Shown: positions 1 to 10,419, numbered from the stretch's first letter. The stretch: DNA of 32,296 bases from an uncultured Fidelibacterota bacterium (GCA_913045065.1 CAJWPX010000003.1:1-32296); one strand, 5' to 3'. Notes: a model not told the origin generated them from the sequence alone. Numbers and translations: made by a program.

Positions 1-490
1 TATATCTAATCCCTTTTCCTTTATAAGGTTCAGGCTTTCTTAATGATCTTATTTTCGCAGATACTTGACCAACTAATTGCTTGTCAATTCCTTTAATCTC
101 AAGTTTAGTCTTTTGTGCATCTGCCTCAATACCGTCAGGAAGTTCTAATACTATATCATGTGAAAAACCCAACTGGAATACAAGTCGATTACCTTGACTT
201 TTTACATTATAACCAACACCTAAAATCTCTAAATGCTTTGAAAAACCACTATTAACGCCCTCAATTGCATTAGAAATTAATTGTCTTACTGTACCATGCA
301 TAGCTCTTGAGTGTCTATCATTATTTTTTATAGATACTCCAATTGAATCTTTATCAACTCTTAAATCAATCTCTTCAAAAAGATCCACTGATAACTGTCC
401 TTTAGGACCATTAATTAATAAACTAGAGTTATCTTGTTCTATTTTTACGCCTTCTGGCACTATAATCGGATTTTTACCTATTCTTGACAT
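1..490 (-). CDS. rplF: 50S ribosomal protein L6, C-terminus cut by window edge
   Basis: Minus-strand ATG at 488-490 reads MSRIGKNPIIVPEGVKIEQ...; near the edge it reads PEPYKGKGIRY, the conserved L6 C-terminal motif. Not in the ORF track because it is open at the edge. Confidence 0.95.
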   Translation of the reverse strand, partial: MSRIGKNPIIVPEGVKIEQDNSSLLINGPKGQLSVDLFEEIDLRVDKDSIGVSIKNNDRHSRAMHGTVRQLISNAIEGVNSGFSKHLEILGVGYNVKSQGNRLVFQLGFSHDIVLELPDGIEADAQKTKLEIKGIDKQLVGQVSAKIRSLRKPEPYKGKGIRY

Positions 491-491
491 T

Positions 492-890
492 CTACCAAAC
501 GTTGCAAAGCAACTCTCCTCCAACTTTTAATTCTCTTGCCACCTTATTACTTACTACTCCCCTTGAAGATGAAATAACACTAATACCTAATCCATTCAAG
601 ACTCTAGGGATATCACCAACCGATACATATACTCTTTTTCCAGGTTTACTAATCTTCTCAATAGTAGTAATAGCTGGTACATTGTTATCATATCTTAAAA
701 AGATTCTGATATCTTCTTTTTTTAATTCTTTATTTACAAATACAAAATTATCAATGTATCCCTCTTCTTTCAAAACAAGAGAAATTCTTTTTTTCAGTTC
801 AGAGGATGGAATATCTATCCATCTCTTCTTAGAAGAGTAACCATTTCTTATTCTTGTACAATAATCTGCTATTGGATCTGTCATTGACAT
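492..890 (-). CDS. rpsH: 30S ribosomal protein S8
   Basis: MTDPIADYCTRIRNG... and C-terminal SSSRGVVSNKVARELKVGGELLCNVW are S8 signatures; spc operon synteny. Confidence 0.97.
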   Translation of the reverse strand: MSMTDPIADYCTRIRNGYSSKKRWIDIPSSELKKRISLVLKEEGYIDNFVFVNKELKKEDIRIFLRYDNNVPAITTIEKISKPGKRVYVSVGDIPRVLNGLGISVISSSRGVVSNKVARELKVGGELLCNVW

Positions 891-901
891 AAATATACTC
901 C

Positions 902-1207
902 TTACCAGCTTGCCTTTGTTACACCCGGAAGCTCTCCTTTGAGTGCTAATTCTCTAAAAGTTATTCTTGATAAACCAAATTTTCTCATGTATCCCTTCGG
1001 ACGTCCAGATACTAAACATCTGTTAGTTAGCCTAACATGACTAGAACTTCTTGGAAGTTTTTGTAATTTTTTGATTGCATTTAATTTATCTTCTTCAGAA
1101 GTATTCGGGTGTTTAATTAAATCCCTTAATTCTTTTCTTAAAAGATAGTGTCTCTTAACTTTTTTTGCTAAATGCTTTTCTCTTGCAATTTTAGACTTCT
1201 TCGCCAT
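902..1207 (-). CDS. rpsN: 30S ribosomal protein S14, long zinc-free form
   Basis: [12 protein letters not shown]...[40 protein letters not shown]; 101 aa with no zinc ribbon. Confidence 0.97.
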   Translation of the reverse strand: MAKKSKIAREKHLAKKVKRHYLLRKELRDLIKHPNTSEEDKLNAIKKLQKLPRSSSHVRLTNRCLVSGRPKGYMRKFGLSRITFRELALKGELPGVTKASW

Positions 1208-1835
1208 TTTTTTCCTCGTTTAAGTTATCTTCTTGTATTGGAACTTCTTCTACTGGAACTTCTTCTGTCTGAGCACCTTTTTCTTTAATAGGAAGTCCCA
1301 TTGCTTTCAACATTTCATACGAAATCTCATCATTCCCTGCTGAAGTCGTAATAATCACGTCCATACCTCTAATAGTATCAACTTTATCATAATCAATCTC
1401 AGGGAATACAACCTGTTCTTTAATTCCAAAACTATAGTTTCCTTGACCATCAAATGATTTGCTAGATAAACCTCTAAAATCTCTCGTTCTTGGAAGAGCT
1501 ACGGCACATAATCTTTCCAAAAATTCATACATATAATTTTTTCTTAATGTCACTTTACAACCAACAGGAAATCCCTTTCTTATTTTAAAATTTGAAACAT
1601 CTTTTTTTGCTTTAGTTACAATAGGTTTCTGTCCTGTAATTAGCATTAACTCATCCAAAGCTGCTTGTAGTGCTTTAGAATCATTCTTGGCATTACCTAA
1701 ACCAATATTCAAAGTTATTTTTTCAATTTTTGGAGCTTCCATCATACTTTTTAAATCAAACTTCTTAATAAGATGTGGTCTTACCTCATTAAGATATTTT
1801 TGTTTGTAAGTAGGGGTATAAGTTGCTTCTGCCAT
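1191..1835 (-). CDS. rplE: 50S ribosomal protein L5 with acidic C-terminal extension
   Basis: L5 core ([15 protein letters not shown]..., [22 protein letters not shown]). Start placed at MAEATYTP (1835) rather than the track's 1856, which would overlap rplX. Tail ...[25 protein letters not shown]. Confidence 0.95.
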   Translation of the reverse strand: MAEATYTPTYKQKYLNEVRPHLIKKFDLKSMMEAPKIEKITLNIGLGNAKNDSKALQAALDELMLITGQKPIVTKAKKDVSNFKIRKGFPVGCKVTLRKNYMYEFLERLCAVALPRTRDFRGLSSKSFDGQGNYSFGIKEQVVFPEIDYDKVDTIRGMDVIITTSAGNDEISYEMLKAMGLPIKEKGAQTEEVPVEEVPIQEDNLNEEKNGEEV

Positions 1836-1836
1836 G

Positions 1837-2142
1837 TTAACTAAGCTCCTTACCACTTCTCTTAGAAACTCGTACTTTTGATTTATCCTTCAATAGTTTA
1901 AAACCAATTCTCGAGGTTTCATTATTATCTAGAATCATAACATTTGATATATGTATAGATCTTTCCCTCTCGGTAAATCCACCCTTGGGATTTTCTTGAG
2001 AAGGTCTCAATGTCCTTTTGGTTAATGCAACTCCTTCAACGATAACTCTTTTAGTCGTTGGAAATACTTTTAATATTTTTCCTGACAAACCTTTAAAGTT
2101 CCCAGAAATTACTTTTACCATCATATCTTTTTTAATCTTCAT
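1837..2142 (-). CDS. rplX: 50S ribosomal protein L24
   Basis: KOW motif KKDMMVKVISGNFKGLSGKILKVFP; synteny. Confidence 0.96.
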   Translation of the reverse strand: MKIKKDMMVKVISGNFKGLSGKILKVFPTTKRVIVEGVALTKRTLRPSQENPKGGFTERERSIHISNVMILDNNETSRIGFKLLKDKSKVRVSKRSGKELS

Positions 2143-2510
2143 TATAAAACCTCTGGAGCCATTGATATAATTTTCATATATCCATTATCTCTTAATTCTC
2201 TAGCAACTGGTCCAAATATTCTCGTTCCCCTTGGCTCGTTTTGACTATCTAATAAAACAGCAGCATTATCATCAAATCTTATATATGAACCATCTTTTCT
2301 TCGTAACTCTTTTGCAACTCTAACTATAACAGCACGAGAAACATCTCCTTTTTTGACCATTCCTCCTGGAATAGATGTCTTTACGGATACAACAACAACA
2401 TCGCCTATACTAGCATATCTTCTCTTAGAGCCACCCAGTACTTTAAAACACTGGACAACTTTTGCACCAGAATTGTCAGCTACTTTTAACTTTGTTTCTT
2501 GTTGAATCAT
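2142..2510 (-). CDS. rplN: 50S ribosomal protein L14
   Basis: [17 protein letters not shown]... and [13 protein letters not shown], canonical L14. Confidence 0.98.
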   Translation of the reverse strand: MIQQETKLKVADNSGAKVVQCFKVLGGSKRRYASIGDVVVVSVKTSIPGGMVKKGDVSRAVIVRVAKELRRKDGSYIRFDDNAAVLLDSQNEPRGTRIFGPVARELRDNGYMKIISMAPEVL

Positions 2511-2511
2511 A

Positions 2512-2766
2512 TTATTTCTCGTTTTTCTCCGTTAATCTTGAAACACGCCATCTTTTAGTTTTGCTCAACGGTTTAGAGGAAATAATCTCAACTAAATCTC
2601 CATTCTTATAAGAATTATCTTCATCGTGGGCATAATATTTTTTTGATCGTCTTATATATTTTTTATAAAGCTTATGCTTCACTAATCTTTCTACACTAAC
2701 AACTAGAGTTTTATCCATAGAATCAGATACAACTTTACCAATTAATCTTTGACGATTTCTATCCAT
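2512..2766 (-). CDS. rpsQ: 30S ribosomal protein S17
   Basis: [40 protein letters not shown], canonical S17. Confidence 0.97.
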   Translation of the reverse strand: MDRNRQRLIGKVVSDSMDKTLVVSVERLVKHKLYKKYIRRSKKYYAHDEDNSYKNGDLVEIISSKPLSKTKRWRVSRLTEKNEK

Positions 2767-2968
2767 TAGAATTATCCTTATTCAATATTTTCTCTCTTAA
2801 TACTGTCTTAATCTTTGCATTCTCTCTACGTAAATCTGACAACAATCTATGGTCTTCTAACTGTTGAATAGATTTTTGAAAACGGTATTTTTGTAAGTTT
2901 TCTTTGTTATCGTTTAAACGTGAAAGCAAATCGTTATCAGATAACTGTCTTAAATCATTTACTTTCAT
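2759..2968 (-). CDS. rpmC: 50S ribosomal protein L29
   Basis: 69 aa, [33 protein letters not shown]; position between rplP and rpsQ. Confidence 0.95.
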   Translation of the reverse strand: MKVNDLRQLSDNDLLSRLNDNKENLQKYRFQKSIQQLEDHRLLSDLRRENAKIKTVLREKILNKDNSNG

Positions 2969-3380
2969 CTAAACCTCTTCTTGCGACTAATTTTGTTTTA
3001 ATAGGTAGTTTACTTCCTGCATTTTTAAACGCTTTATGTGCAACGTCCCTTGGTATTCCTTCTACTTCAAATAATATTCTTCCTGGTTTCACATTGCTTA
3101 CCCAATATTCCGGAGATCCTTTTCCTTTACCCATTCTTGTTTCTAATGGTTTTGCTGTAATTGGCTTATCAGGAAATATTCTAATCCACATTTTTCCAAC
3201 TTTTCTAACAAACCTAGAAATTGTAACCCTTGAAGCCTCAATTTGCCTAGCAGTAATCCAACCAGGTTCCATTGCTTTTAATCCATAACTACCAAAATTA
3301 ACTTCGGTACCACTTTTAGCCATGCCTCTTCTGTGTCCTCTATGAACTCTTCTAAATTTTACTTTTGTAGGTTCTAACAT
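2955..3380 (-). CDS. rplP: 50S ribosomal protein L16
   Basis: [36 protein letters not shown]..., canonical L16. Confidence 0.98.
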   Translation of the reverse strand: MLEPTKVKFRRVHRGHRRGMAKSGTEVNFGSYGLKAMEPGWITARQIEASRVTISRFVRKVGKMWIRIFPDKPITAKPLETRMGKGKGSPEYWVSNVKPGRILFEVEGIPRDVAHKAFKNAGSKLPIKTKLVARRGLDESK

Positions 3381-4021
3381 TATTTACTCTTCGCTTTATT
3401 AAATCCATTACAAATCCAAACTTTAATACCAATAATTCCATAAGTAGTCTGTGCTTCAACAAGAGCATAATCGATATTTGCTCTAAGTGTATGAAGTGGT
3501 ACTCTTCCATCCATAAATCTTTCAGATCTTGCAATTTCAACCCCACCTAATCTACCTGCAACATTGATTCTTATACCTTCAGCACCCATTCTCATAGTAG
3601 ATTGCATTGTTTTATTAATAACTCTTCTATATGCCATTTTCTTAATTAATTGATTTGCAATATTCTGACCTACAAGCTCTGCATTAAGCTCAGGTCTTTT
3701 AACTTCATTAATATTTAATTGGATATCATTTGTATTACAAAGTTTTGACACTTCTTTTTTCAATCTTTGAACTTCTTCTCCTCCTTTACCAATAACAATA
3801 CCTGGTCTAGCGGTATGAAGCGTAATAGTAATTGATTGCGAAGTTCTTTCAATATTAATAGATGAAACCGATGCATCTTGAAGTCTCTTTTTAAGATATT
3901 TTCTCAATTGAATATCTTGGGCTAAATCAACAGCATACTGATTCTTTTTAGAAAACCAATTAGATTCCCAATCTTTATTTACATCTAACCTATATCCCTT
4001 TGGATGTGTTTTTTGTCCCAT
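3380..4021 (-). CDS. rpsC: 30S ribosomal protein S3
   Basis: [23 protein letters not shown]..., KH motif [15 protein letters not shown]. Confidence 0.98.
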   Translation of the reverse strand: MGQKTHPKGYRLDVNKDWESNWFSKKNQYAVDLAQDIQLRKYLKKRLQDASVSSINIERTSQSITITLHTARPGIVIGKGGEEVQRLKKEVSKLCNTNDIQLNINEVKRPELNAELVGQNIANQLIKKMAYRRVINKTMQSTMRMGAEGIRINVAGRLGGVEIARSERFMDGRVPLHTLRANIDYALVEAQTTYGIIGIKVWICNGFNKAKSK

Positions 4022-4025
4022 TAAA

Positions 4026-4358
4026 TTATCCTATAATTATTTTTAAATGACTAGTTCTTTTCTTAATTTTATTTGCACGACCTTGTGCACGTGCTCTAAA
4101 CCTTTTTAAAGGCGGACCTTCATCAACAGTAATTGTTTTTATTATAACACTATTCATATCTCTATCAAATTTCTCATTGTTACCAGCATTAGCAATAGCA
4201 GATGATAACGTTTTTCCAATAATTTCTGCTCCTTTTTCATCCATATGTCTCAATGAAGAAAGTGCTTTATTCACATTTAAACCTCTCACACAATCAGCAA
4301 CTTTTCTAAGTTTTTTTGGTGACTGTTTTATATTGTTAGATTTTGAAATAATTTCCAT
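4026..4358 (-). CDS. rplV: 50S ribosomal protein L22
   Basis: QSPKKLRKVADCVRG..., C-terminal RARAQGRANKIKKRTSHLKIIIG. Confidence 0.97.
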   Translation of the reverse strand: MEIISKSNNIKQSPKKLRKVADCVRGLNVNKALSSLRHMDEKGAEIIGKTLSSAIANAGNNEKFDRDMNSVIIKTITVDEGPPLKRFRARAQGRANKIKKRTSHLKIIIG

Positions 4359-4367
4359 AATTTTCTA

Positions 4368-4634
4368 TTACTTTCTGTCTCCAGAGTGCATTCTAAATAT
4401 TCTTGTTGGAGAAAACTCACCAAGTTTATGTCCAACCATATTCTCAGTTATAAAAACAGGAATAAACTTATTCCCATTATGAATAGCAAAAGTATGTCCA
4501 ACAAAATCTGGAGTTATTACTGAATTTCTAGCCCAGGTTTTAATAACACTTTTTTTCTTTGATTTCTCCATCTTTTCTATTTTCTTTAAAAGTTTAAAAT
4601 CAATATGTGGTCCTTTCTTGATAGATCTAGACAT
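4368..4634 (-). CDS. rpsS: 30S ribosomal protein S19
   Basis: [22 protein letters not shown]..., [21 protein letters not shown]. Confidence 0.98.
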   Translation of the reverse strand: MSRSIKKGPHIDFKLLKKIEKMEKSKKKSVIKTWARNSVITPDFVGHTFAIHNGNKFIPVFITENMVGHKLGEFSPTRIFRMHSGDRK

Positions 4635-5461
4635 TAATCATTTCTCCTTTTTACAATTAAAGAATTTGATTTCTTATTTTTCTTTCTAGTTTTATATCCT
4701 TTTGTAGGTTTCCCCCAAGGCGTAGTTGGGTGTCTTCCTCCAGAACTTTTACCTTCTCCTCCACCCATAGGGTGATCCACAGGATTCATTGCTACTCCTC
4801 TAACCTTAGGGCGCTTACCTAACCATCTAGATCTACCAGCCTTACCTGATCGAATTAATTCATGATGTTTATTGCCCACTATGCCAATTGTAGCCAAACA
4901 ATCTTCGGAAACCATTCTTACTTCTCCAGATGGCATTTTTAATGTCGTAAGACCTTCATCATTTGCCATAATCTGAACATAGGAGCCTGCGCTTCTAGCT
5001 AACTGTGCTCCTTTACCAGGAACTAGCTCCACATTGTGTACAAATTGTCCAGATGGTATATTTTTCAACATCATAGCATTACCTGTCTTCAGAGAAGTTT
5101 TTTCACCAGAAACAACTATATCGCCAACTTTTAATCCATCTGGTTGAACAATATATCTCTTTTCACCATCTAAATAATAAAGTAATGCAATAAACGCACT
5201 ACGATTTGGATCATATTCAATTGTTGCTACTTTAGCTTCAATATCAAATTTATTTCTCTTGAAATCTATAATCCGATAACTGCGTTTATGCCCTCCACCT
5301 CTTCTTCTAGATGTAATTCTACCCTTATTATTTCTTCCACCTGTTTTATTGAGTTTTCTTACCAAAGATTTCTCAGGCTTACTGGTAGTAATCTCAGTAA
5401 AATCGGGTCTAGAAGCAAATCTAGAAGCGGGTGTAACTGGTTTTAGTTGTTTTATTGCCAT
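4634..5461 (-). CDS. rplB: 50S ribosomal protein L2
   Basis: [17 protein letters not shown]..., [39 protein letters not shown]. Confidence 0.98.
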   Translation of the reverse strand: MAIKQLKPVTPASRFASRPDFTEITTSKPEKSLVRKLNKTGGRNNKGRITSRRRGGGHKRSYRIIDFKRNKFDIEAKVATIEYDPNRSAFIALLYYLDGEKRYIVQPDGLKVGDIVVSGEKTSLKTGNAMMLKNIPSGQFVHNVELVPGKGAQLARSAGSYVQIMANDEGLTTLKMPSGEVRMVSEDCLATIGIVGNKHHELIRSGKAGRSRWLGKRPKVRGVAMNPVDHPMGGGEGKSSGGRHPTTPWGKPTKGYKTRKKNKKSNSLIVKRRND

Positions 5462-5473
5462 AATTATAATTTT

Positions 5474-5785
5474 TTATATACTAAATAAATCTATGTTATA
5501 ACCTTCCATCAATGTTACTAAAGCTCTTTTCTTTAACTTTGTATATCCACTTGTTCTAATTGTTCTTCCACCGCTCTTTACTGTCATTTGTTTTTCTTTA
5601 CCTTTTTTATTAATAATAGCTACTTTTAAAACTTTAACTTTAAATTTTTTCTCAACAGCTTTTTTTATCTCTATTTTATTTGCACTTAAAGGTACTTCGA
5701 ACGCATATTTATTACCTTGATCCTGTAAAAGAGTCATTTTCTCGGTCACAATTGGACGTATTAGTATCTGAGAAAGATCATTCAT
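5474..5785 (-). CDS. rplW: 50S ribosomal protein L23
   Basis: MNDLSQILIRPIVTEKMTLLQDQGNKYAFEV. Start at 5785 gives GGAG with about 9 nt spacing just after the rplD stop; the track start at 5839 lies inside rplD. Confidence 0.93.
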   Translation of the reverse strand: MNDLSQILIRPIVTEKMTLLQDQGNKYAFEVPLSANKIEIKKAVEKKFKVKVLKVAIINKKGKEKQMTVKSGGRTIRTSGYTKLKKRALVTLMEGYNIDLFSI

Positions 5786-5786
5786 T

Positions 5787-6407
5787 TTATTCATCTCCTC
5801 CAAACCTAGATGAAATAACTTCAAGCCCACTTGAATCAATTAAAACAATATCGGAATCGAATAAATCTACGATTGAACAAGAAGATGCCTTGACTACATT
5901 TATATATTTAACATTACGTGATGCTAAGAGCAGGTTATTATCTACTTCAGATGTAACAATTGTTAATTTTCTATTAAATAAATCGTTATCATGTAAAAAT
6001 TGAACTAATTCCTTAGTTTTATTTGTTTTAAGATTAATTGAATCAGTTATCTTTAAAGATTTATTCTTTGTCTTGTCAGAAAGAATACATTTAAAAGCCA
6101 ATTTCTTTGTTTTAGCATTAACTTTCTTGAAATAATACTTTGGACTAGGTCCAAAAATAACACCTCCACCTCTCATTAAAGGAGATCTTATCGTTCCAGC
6201 TCTAGCATTTCCAGTGCCTTTTTGTTTAAATGGTTTCTTACCTCCACCAGATACTAAGGATCGATTCTTAGTAGAACTTGTACCTTGCCTTGCATTATTT
6301 AACTCAGCCACAACGCATTGGTACACTACTTGATTATTCATCGGAACTTTAAATACTGAGTCGCTCACAGTATAATCTTTTTTATTATTTATTGATTTTA
6401 TCTTCAT
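5787..6407 (-). CDS. rplD: 50S ribosomal protein L4
   Basis: GGGKKPFKQKGTGNARAGTIRSPLMRGGGVIFGPSPKYYFKKVNAKTKKLA, L4 signature. Confidence 0.97.
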   Translation of the reverse strand: MKIKSINNKKDYTVSDSVFKVPMNNQVVYQCVVAELNNARQGTSSTKNRSLVSGGGKKPFKQKGTGNARAGTIRSPLMRGGGVIFGPSPKYYFKKVNAKTKKLAFKCILSDKTKNKSLKITDSINLKTNKTKELVQFLHDNDLFNRKLTIVTSEVDNNLLLASRNVKYINVVKASSCSIVDLFDSDIVLIDSSGLEVISSRFGGDE

Positions 6408-7024
6408 TTCTTCAAAATAAATACTATAGCATTATTTGCACCTGCAACAGCTCCTTTAACATATAGTAAGTTTCTTTCCTTATCGATATTAACAATTTCA
6501 AGATTTTCTGCAGTAGTATAAGCATTCCCTAATCTACCAGGCATCTTTAATCCTTTAAATACTCTAGAAGGCCAAGATGCTTGTCCAATTGATCCTCCAG
6601 CTCTTTCAGTATGTTTTGTACCATGGGTAGCAGGTTGCGTGCTAAACCCATGTCTTTTAATAACTCCAGCAAAACCTTTACCTTTTGATTTTGACCTTAC
6701 ATTTACCATCTCTCCAATATTAAAAATTGAAGAATCAAATTTTTGACCTAATTCGTAATCAAATCCATCTACAGATTGAAACTCTGCTAACACTTTCGCA
6801 GAATCTATCTTTGCCTTCTTCAAATGTCCTTTAAGAGGTTTATTTGTATTTCGTTTTGATTTCTCTCCAAAAGCAAGCTGTACAGAACTATAACCATCAG
6901 AGTCTATAGTTTTGACCTGTGAGACTGTACATGGACCAGCTTGAATCAAAGTAACTGGAACAACATGACCATTTTCATTGAATATTTGGGACATTTTTAA
7001 TTTTTTACCAATTAAACCGTACAT
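6404..7024 (-). CDS. rplC: 50S ribosomal protein L3
   Basis: GKKLKMSQIF...GFAGVIKRHGFSTQPATHGTKHTERAGGSIGQASWPSRVFKGLKMPGRLG. Confidence 0.97.
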   Translation of the reverse strand: MYGLIGKKLKMSQIFNENGHVVPVTLIQAGPCTVSQVKTIDSDGYSSVQLAFGEKSKRNTNKPLKGHLKKAKIDSAKVLAEFQSVDGFDYELGQKFDSSIFNIGEMVNVRSKSKGKGFAGVIKRHGFSTQPATHGTKHTERAGGSIGQASWPSRVFKGLKMPGRLGNAYTTAENLEIVNIDKERNLLYVKGAVAGANNAIVFILKK

Positions 7025-7025
7025 A

Positions 7026-7334
7026 TTAACCTCTAATCTCTATATCTACGCCAGCTGGCAAATCTAATTTCATTAAAGATTCAACAGTTTTTGGTGTTGA
7101 ATTCACAATATCTACTATTCTCTTGTGAATTTTTGTTTGAAATTGTTCACGAGATTTTTTATTAATAAAAGGTGATCTTAAAACTGTATAAATAGTTCTC
7201 TTTGTTGGCAATGGAATTGGGCCAGATATAATTGCTCCAGTAGATTTAGCTGTTCTTATAATTTTCTCTGCAGATTTATCCAGAAGTTTATGGTCATAAG
7301 CCCTTAGTGAAATTCTTATTAGATCTTTACTCAT
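7026..7334 (-). CDS. rpsJ: 30S ribosomal protein S10
   Basis: [41 protein letters not shown]; shares its ATG base with the fusA stop. Confidence 0.98.
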   Translation of the reverse strand: MSKDLIRISLRAYDHKLLDKSAEKIIRTAKSTGAIISGPIPLPTKRTIYTVLRSPFINKKSREQFQTKIHKRIVDIVNSTPKTVESLMKLDLPAGVDIEIRG

Positions 7335-9424
7335 TATTCCTCAACTCCATTTTTAACTCGTGTTTTCATTAATTTTTCTTCCACTTGAACTGGAACTTTA
7401 GCATAGTGAGAAAAATCCATATAGAAATTTGCTCTACCTTGAGATAAAGATCTTAAGTCAGTTGCATACCCAAACATTTCACTAAGCGGCACAACCGCTT
7501 TAATATGTTGATTTGAACCTTGTTGACCAATTGTATCTACTTTACCTCTTCTTGAATTAATATCTCCTATAACATCACCCATATAATTATCTGGAGTTGT
7601 TGCTTCAACTTTCATAATTGGTTCCATTAATACAGGGTTAGCTTGTTTACAAGCATTAATGATTGCTCTAGAACCAGCCACTTTAAATGCAATTTCTGAT
7701 GAATCAACATCGTGATATGATCCAAACACGAGCTCAACTTCTATATCTGGGATAGGATATCCATATAAGACACCATTCTGCAACGCTTCTTGAATACCTT
7801 TATTAACAGCAGGTATATACTCTCTAGGGATAACGCCCCCAACAATTTTATTTACAAATGTATATCCGCTTCCTTGTTCTGTAGGCTTTACATTTATTAC
7901 AACATGACCATACTGTCCACGACCACCAGATTGGCGGATAAATTTTTCATCAATTTTTTCAACAGATTTTTGTATTGCTTCTCTGAACGAAACTTGAGGC
8001 TTCCCAATATTTGCATTAACATTAAATTCTCTTTTAAGTCTATCAATAATAATCTCTAAGTGAACTTCGCCCATTCCTGAAATCAAAGTTTGTGCTGTCT
8101 CTTTATCAACCTCTACTTTAAAAGTAGGGTCTTCTTCACTTAACTTACTCATTCCTTTAGCTAATTGATCTTGATCTCCCTTAGAAACAGGTTCAATCGA
8201 AACTGAAACAACAGGTTCTGGAAATTCCATTGACTCTAAAACAATATCACCTTTTTCTGATAATGTGTGTCCAGTATTAGTGTTTTTTAAACCAATAACT
8301 GCAACTATTTCTCCAGCTTTAACCTCTTGGAGCTCTTCTCTTTTATTAGCATGCATCTGCAAGATTCTTGAAATACGTTCTTTTTTACCTGTATTAGAAT
8401 TAATACAAAAAGAACCCTTTTTTAAAGACCCAGAATAAACTCTCAAATAAGTTAGTCTTCCAACAAAAGGATCTGTAGCAATTTTGAATGCAAGGGCTGT
8501 AAAGGGTGCATCATCAGAATTTTTAATATTTATTTTTTCTTCAGGATTATCAACTAAAGAAGCTTCTGTGCTCTCAATATCAAAAGGAGAAGGTAAAAAA
8601 GCAACAACAGCATCTAAAACTCTCTGCACACCTTTGTTTTTAAAAGCCGATCCACATAAAGTTGGGACAAAAGCATTTTCTAAACAACCTTGTTTTAATG
8701 CGCTTACGATCTCTTCAGATGAAATTTTTTCTTCATTAACATATTTTTCCATTAATGTATCATCATATGTAGAAACTTCTTCTACAAGGAAATTTCTCCA
8801 TTTGTCTGCTTCAGAGACTGAATCTGCTGGAATATCAATATATTCAAAGTCAGCTCCTTGAGTACTTTCGTTATATTGAATAGCTTTCATTCTTACTAAA
8901 TCAATAACTCCATGAAAATCTTCACCTGAACCAATTGGTAATACAAGAGGTAGAGGTTTAGCATTTAATCTATCTTTCATACTTTGTATTGCAGCATGAA
9001 AATCGGCACCAACTCTATCCATTTTATTTATAAAAGCAATTCTTGGTACATTATATTTCGTTGCTTGTCTCCAAACTGTTTCACTCTGAGGTTCAACTCC
9101 AGCAACTCCACAAAAAACAGCAACTGCACCATCAAGAACACGTAATGATCTTTCTACTTCCATAGTAAAATCTACGTGTCCAGGGGTATCAATTAGATTA
9201 ATACGATTCTCATTCCAATAGAAAGTTGTCGCAGCTGAAGTAATTGTAATACCTCTTTCTTGTTCTTGAGCCATCCAATCCATAGTCGCTGCACCATCGT
9301 GAACTTCACCAATTCTATGGGTTTTACCAGCATAGTATAACATTCTTTCTGTTAATGTTGTTTTTCCAGCATCTACATGGGCCATAATCCCAATATTTCT
9401 TACAATTTTTAAACCAGCAGACAT
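7334..9424 (-). CDS. fusA: Translation elongation factor G
   Basis: [58 protein letters not shown]; 696 aa. Confidence 0.98.
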   Translation of the reverse strand: MSAGLKIVRNIGIMAHVDAGKTTLTERMLYYAGKTHRIGEVHDGAATMDWMAQEQERGITITSAATTFYWNENRINLIDTPGHVDFTMEVERSLRVLDGAVAVFCGVAGVEPQSETVWRQATKYNVPRIAFINKMDRVGADFHAAIQSMKDRLNAKPLPLVLPIGSGEDFHGVIDLVRMKAIQYNESTQGADFEYIDIPADSVSEADKWRNFLVEEVSTYDDTLMEKYVNEEKISSEEIVSALKQGCLENAFVPTLCGSAFKNKGVQRVLDAVVAFLPSPFDIESTEASLVDNPEEKINIKNSDDAPFTALAFKIATDPFVGRLTYLRVYSGSLKKGSFCINSNTGKKERISRILQMHANKREELQEVKAGEIVAVIGLKNTNTGHTLSEKGDIVLESMEFPEPVVSVSIEPVSKGDQDQLAKGMSKLSEEDPTFKVEVDKETAQTLISGMGEVHLEIIIDRLKREFNVNANIGKPQVSFREAIQKSVEKIDEKFIRQSGGRGQYGHVVINVKPTEQGSGYTFVNKIVGGVIPREYIPAVNKGIQEALQNGVLYGYPIPDIEVELVFGSYHDVDSSEIAFKVAGSRAIINACKQANPVLMEPIMKVEATTPDNYMGDVIGDINSRRGKVDTIGQQGSNQHIKAVVPLSEMFGYATDLRSLSQGRANFYMDFSHYAKVPVQVEEKLMKTRVKNGVEE

Positions 9425-9897
9425 TACCTTCCCCTACCAAAATGAGCAAACGCTTTGTTTGCCTCAGCCATACGATGAGTATCTTCTTTCTTTTTTATTG
9501 CATTCCCTTCATTGTTTGATGCTGCAATAAGTTCACTAGCCAAACGACTTGACATAGGGCTACCAGACTTATTTTTTGCACTATCAATAATCCAATGTGA
9601 TGAAAGGTAAAACTGTCTATTAGATGGAACTTCAATTGGAACTTGATAAGTTGCTCCGCCAATTCTTCTTGACTTTACTTCTACATGTGGCGCAGCATTA
9701 TTTAAAGCTTTTTTAAAAATGTCTACCGGATCTTTTTTTGTCTTATCTTTAATAATATCCAATGAATCATAGAATATCTTCTCAGCAATTCCTTTTTTAC
9801 CTTGGGTTAATAAGTAATTGATAAACTTAGATACTTCTAAATCATTAAATTTAGGATCAGGGTTGATAGATCTTTTTTCTGGTCTTCTTCTTCTCAT
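9424..9897 (-). CDS. rpsG: 30S ribosomal protein S7
   Basis: [57 protein letters not shown]. Confidence 0.98.
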   Translation of the reverse strand: MRRRRPEKRSINPDPKFNDLEVSKFINYLLTQGKKGIAEKIFYDSLDIIKDKTKKDPVDIFKKALNNAAPHVEVKSRRIGGATYQVPIEVPSNRQFYLSSHWIIDSAKNKSGSPMSSRLASELIAASNNEGNAIKKKEDTHRMAEANKAFAHFGRGR

Positions 9898-9899
9898 AT

Positions 9900-10274
9900 T
9901 TATTTTTTAGGTTTTTTCGCACCATAGCGCGATCTACTAGTCGTTCTATCATCTACACCAGCAGTATCTAGAGTACCACGTACTATATGATAACGTACTC
10001 CAGGAAGATCTTTTACTCTGCCACCTTCAATTAACACTATTGAGTGTTCTTGTAGATTATGACCTTCTCCTGGTATATATGCAGTAGCTTCAATACCATT
10101 AGTTAATCTCACTCTTGCAACTTTTCTTAGAGCAGAATTGGGTTTTTTGGGCGTAGTTGTATAAACACGAGTACATACACCTCTTTTCTGAGGGTTATTC
10201 TCGAGAGCTCTGCTAGCCGTTTTTTTAACAGCTCTTTTTCTACCCTTTCTTATTAGCTGGTTTACTGTTGGCAT
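9900..10274 (-). CDS. rpsL: 30S ribosomal protein S12
   Basis: [14 protein letters not shown]...[22 protein letters not shown]...[32 protein letters not shown]. Confidence 0.98.
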   Translation of the reverse strand: MPTVNQLIRKGRKRAVKKTASRALENNPQKRGVCTRVYTTTPKKPNSALRKVARVRLTNGIEATAYIPGEGHNLQEHSIVLIEGGRVKDLPGVRYHIVRGTLDTAGVDDRTTSRSRYGAKKPKK

Positions 10275-10297
10275 AATTTTTTTCCTTCAATAAATAT

Positions 10298-10337
10298 AAA
10301 AACGTCGGAATATATCGTTATAACGAGCAAGAATCAA
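10298..10337 (-). promoter_or_regulatory. Putative promoter of the rpsL unit (-35 TTGATT, 17-bp spacer, -10 TATATT, CCGACG discriminator)
   Basis: Minus strand TTGATT-CTTGCTCGTTATAACGA-TATATT-CCGACGTTTTT, about 25-30 nt upstream of the rpsL start. -35 at 10332-10337, -10 at 10309-10314. Core resembles the tRNA-tuf promoter. Confidence 0.65.
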
Positions 10338-10392
10338 ACTTTTTCTTGAACGCGTAGGAGAAAGATGTTGTAATTGCAAAAATTAACTAAAT

Positions 10393-10419
10393 ATAATTAT
10401 AGAATAATATTCTAATTAT
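10393..10419 (-). terminator. AT-rich hairpin spanning the rpoC stop codon (weak terminator or RNA-processing site)
   Basis: Plus strand ATAATT-at-AGAAT-aat-ATTCT-AATTAT: about 11 bp stem with a 2-nt bulge and 3-nt loop. All A/T apart from one G-C pair; no U-tract. Confidence 0.35.

Noticed and set aside
484-840. Plus-strand ORFs antisense to genes (e.g. 484-840, 2920-3288, 12003-12629, 15386-16015, 27803-28180)
   Set aside because: They mirror well-conserved minus-strand genes, look low-complexity (Ser/Phe/Leu rich) and have no recognisable family.
1836-1856. Upstream L5 start (MVRSLVN) in the ORF track
   Set aside because: It overlaps rpl[15 protein letters not shown] is the natural N-terminus with start at 1835.
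3352-3546. Minus-strand ORF 3352-3546
   Set aside because: Out-of-frame shadow of rpsC.
9900-10274. Streptomycin-resistance type S12 changes
   Set aside because: The [10 protein letters not shown] and [12 protein letters not shown] motifs carry the sensitive-type lysines and proline.
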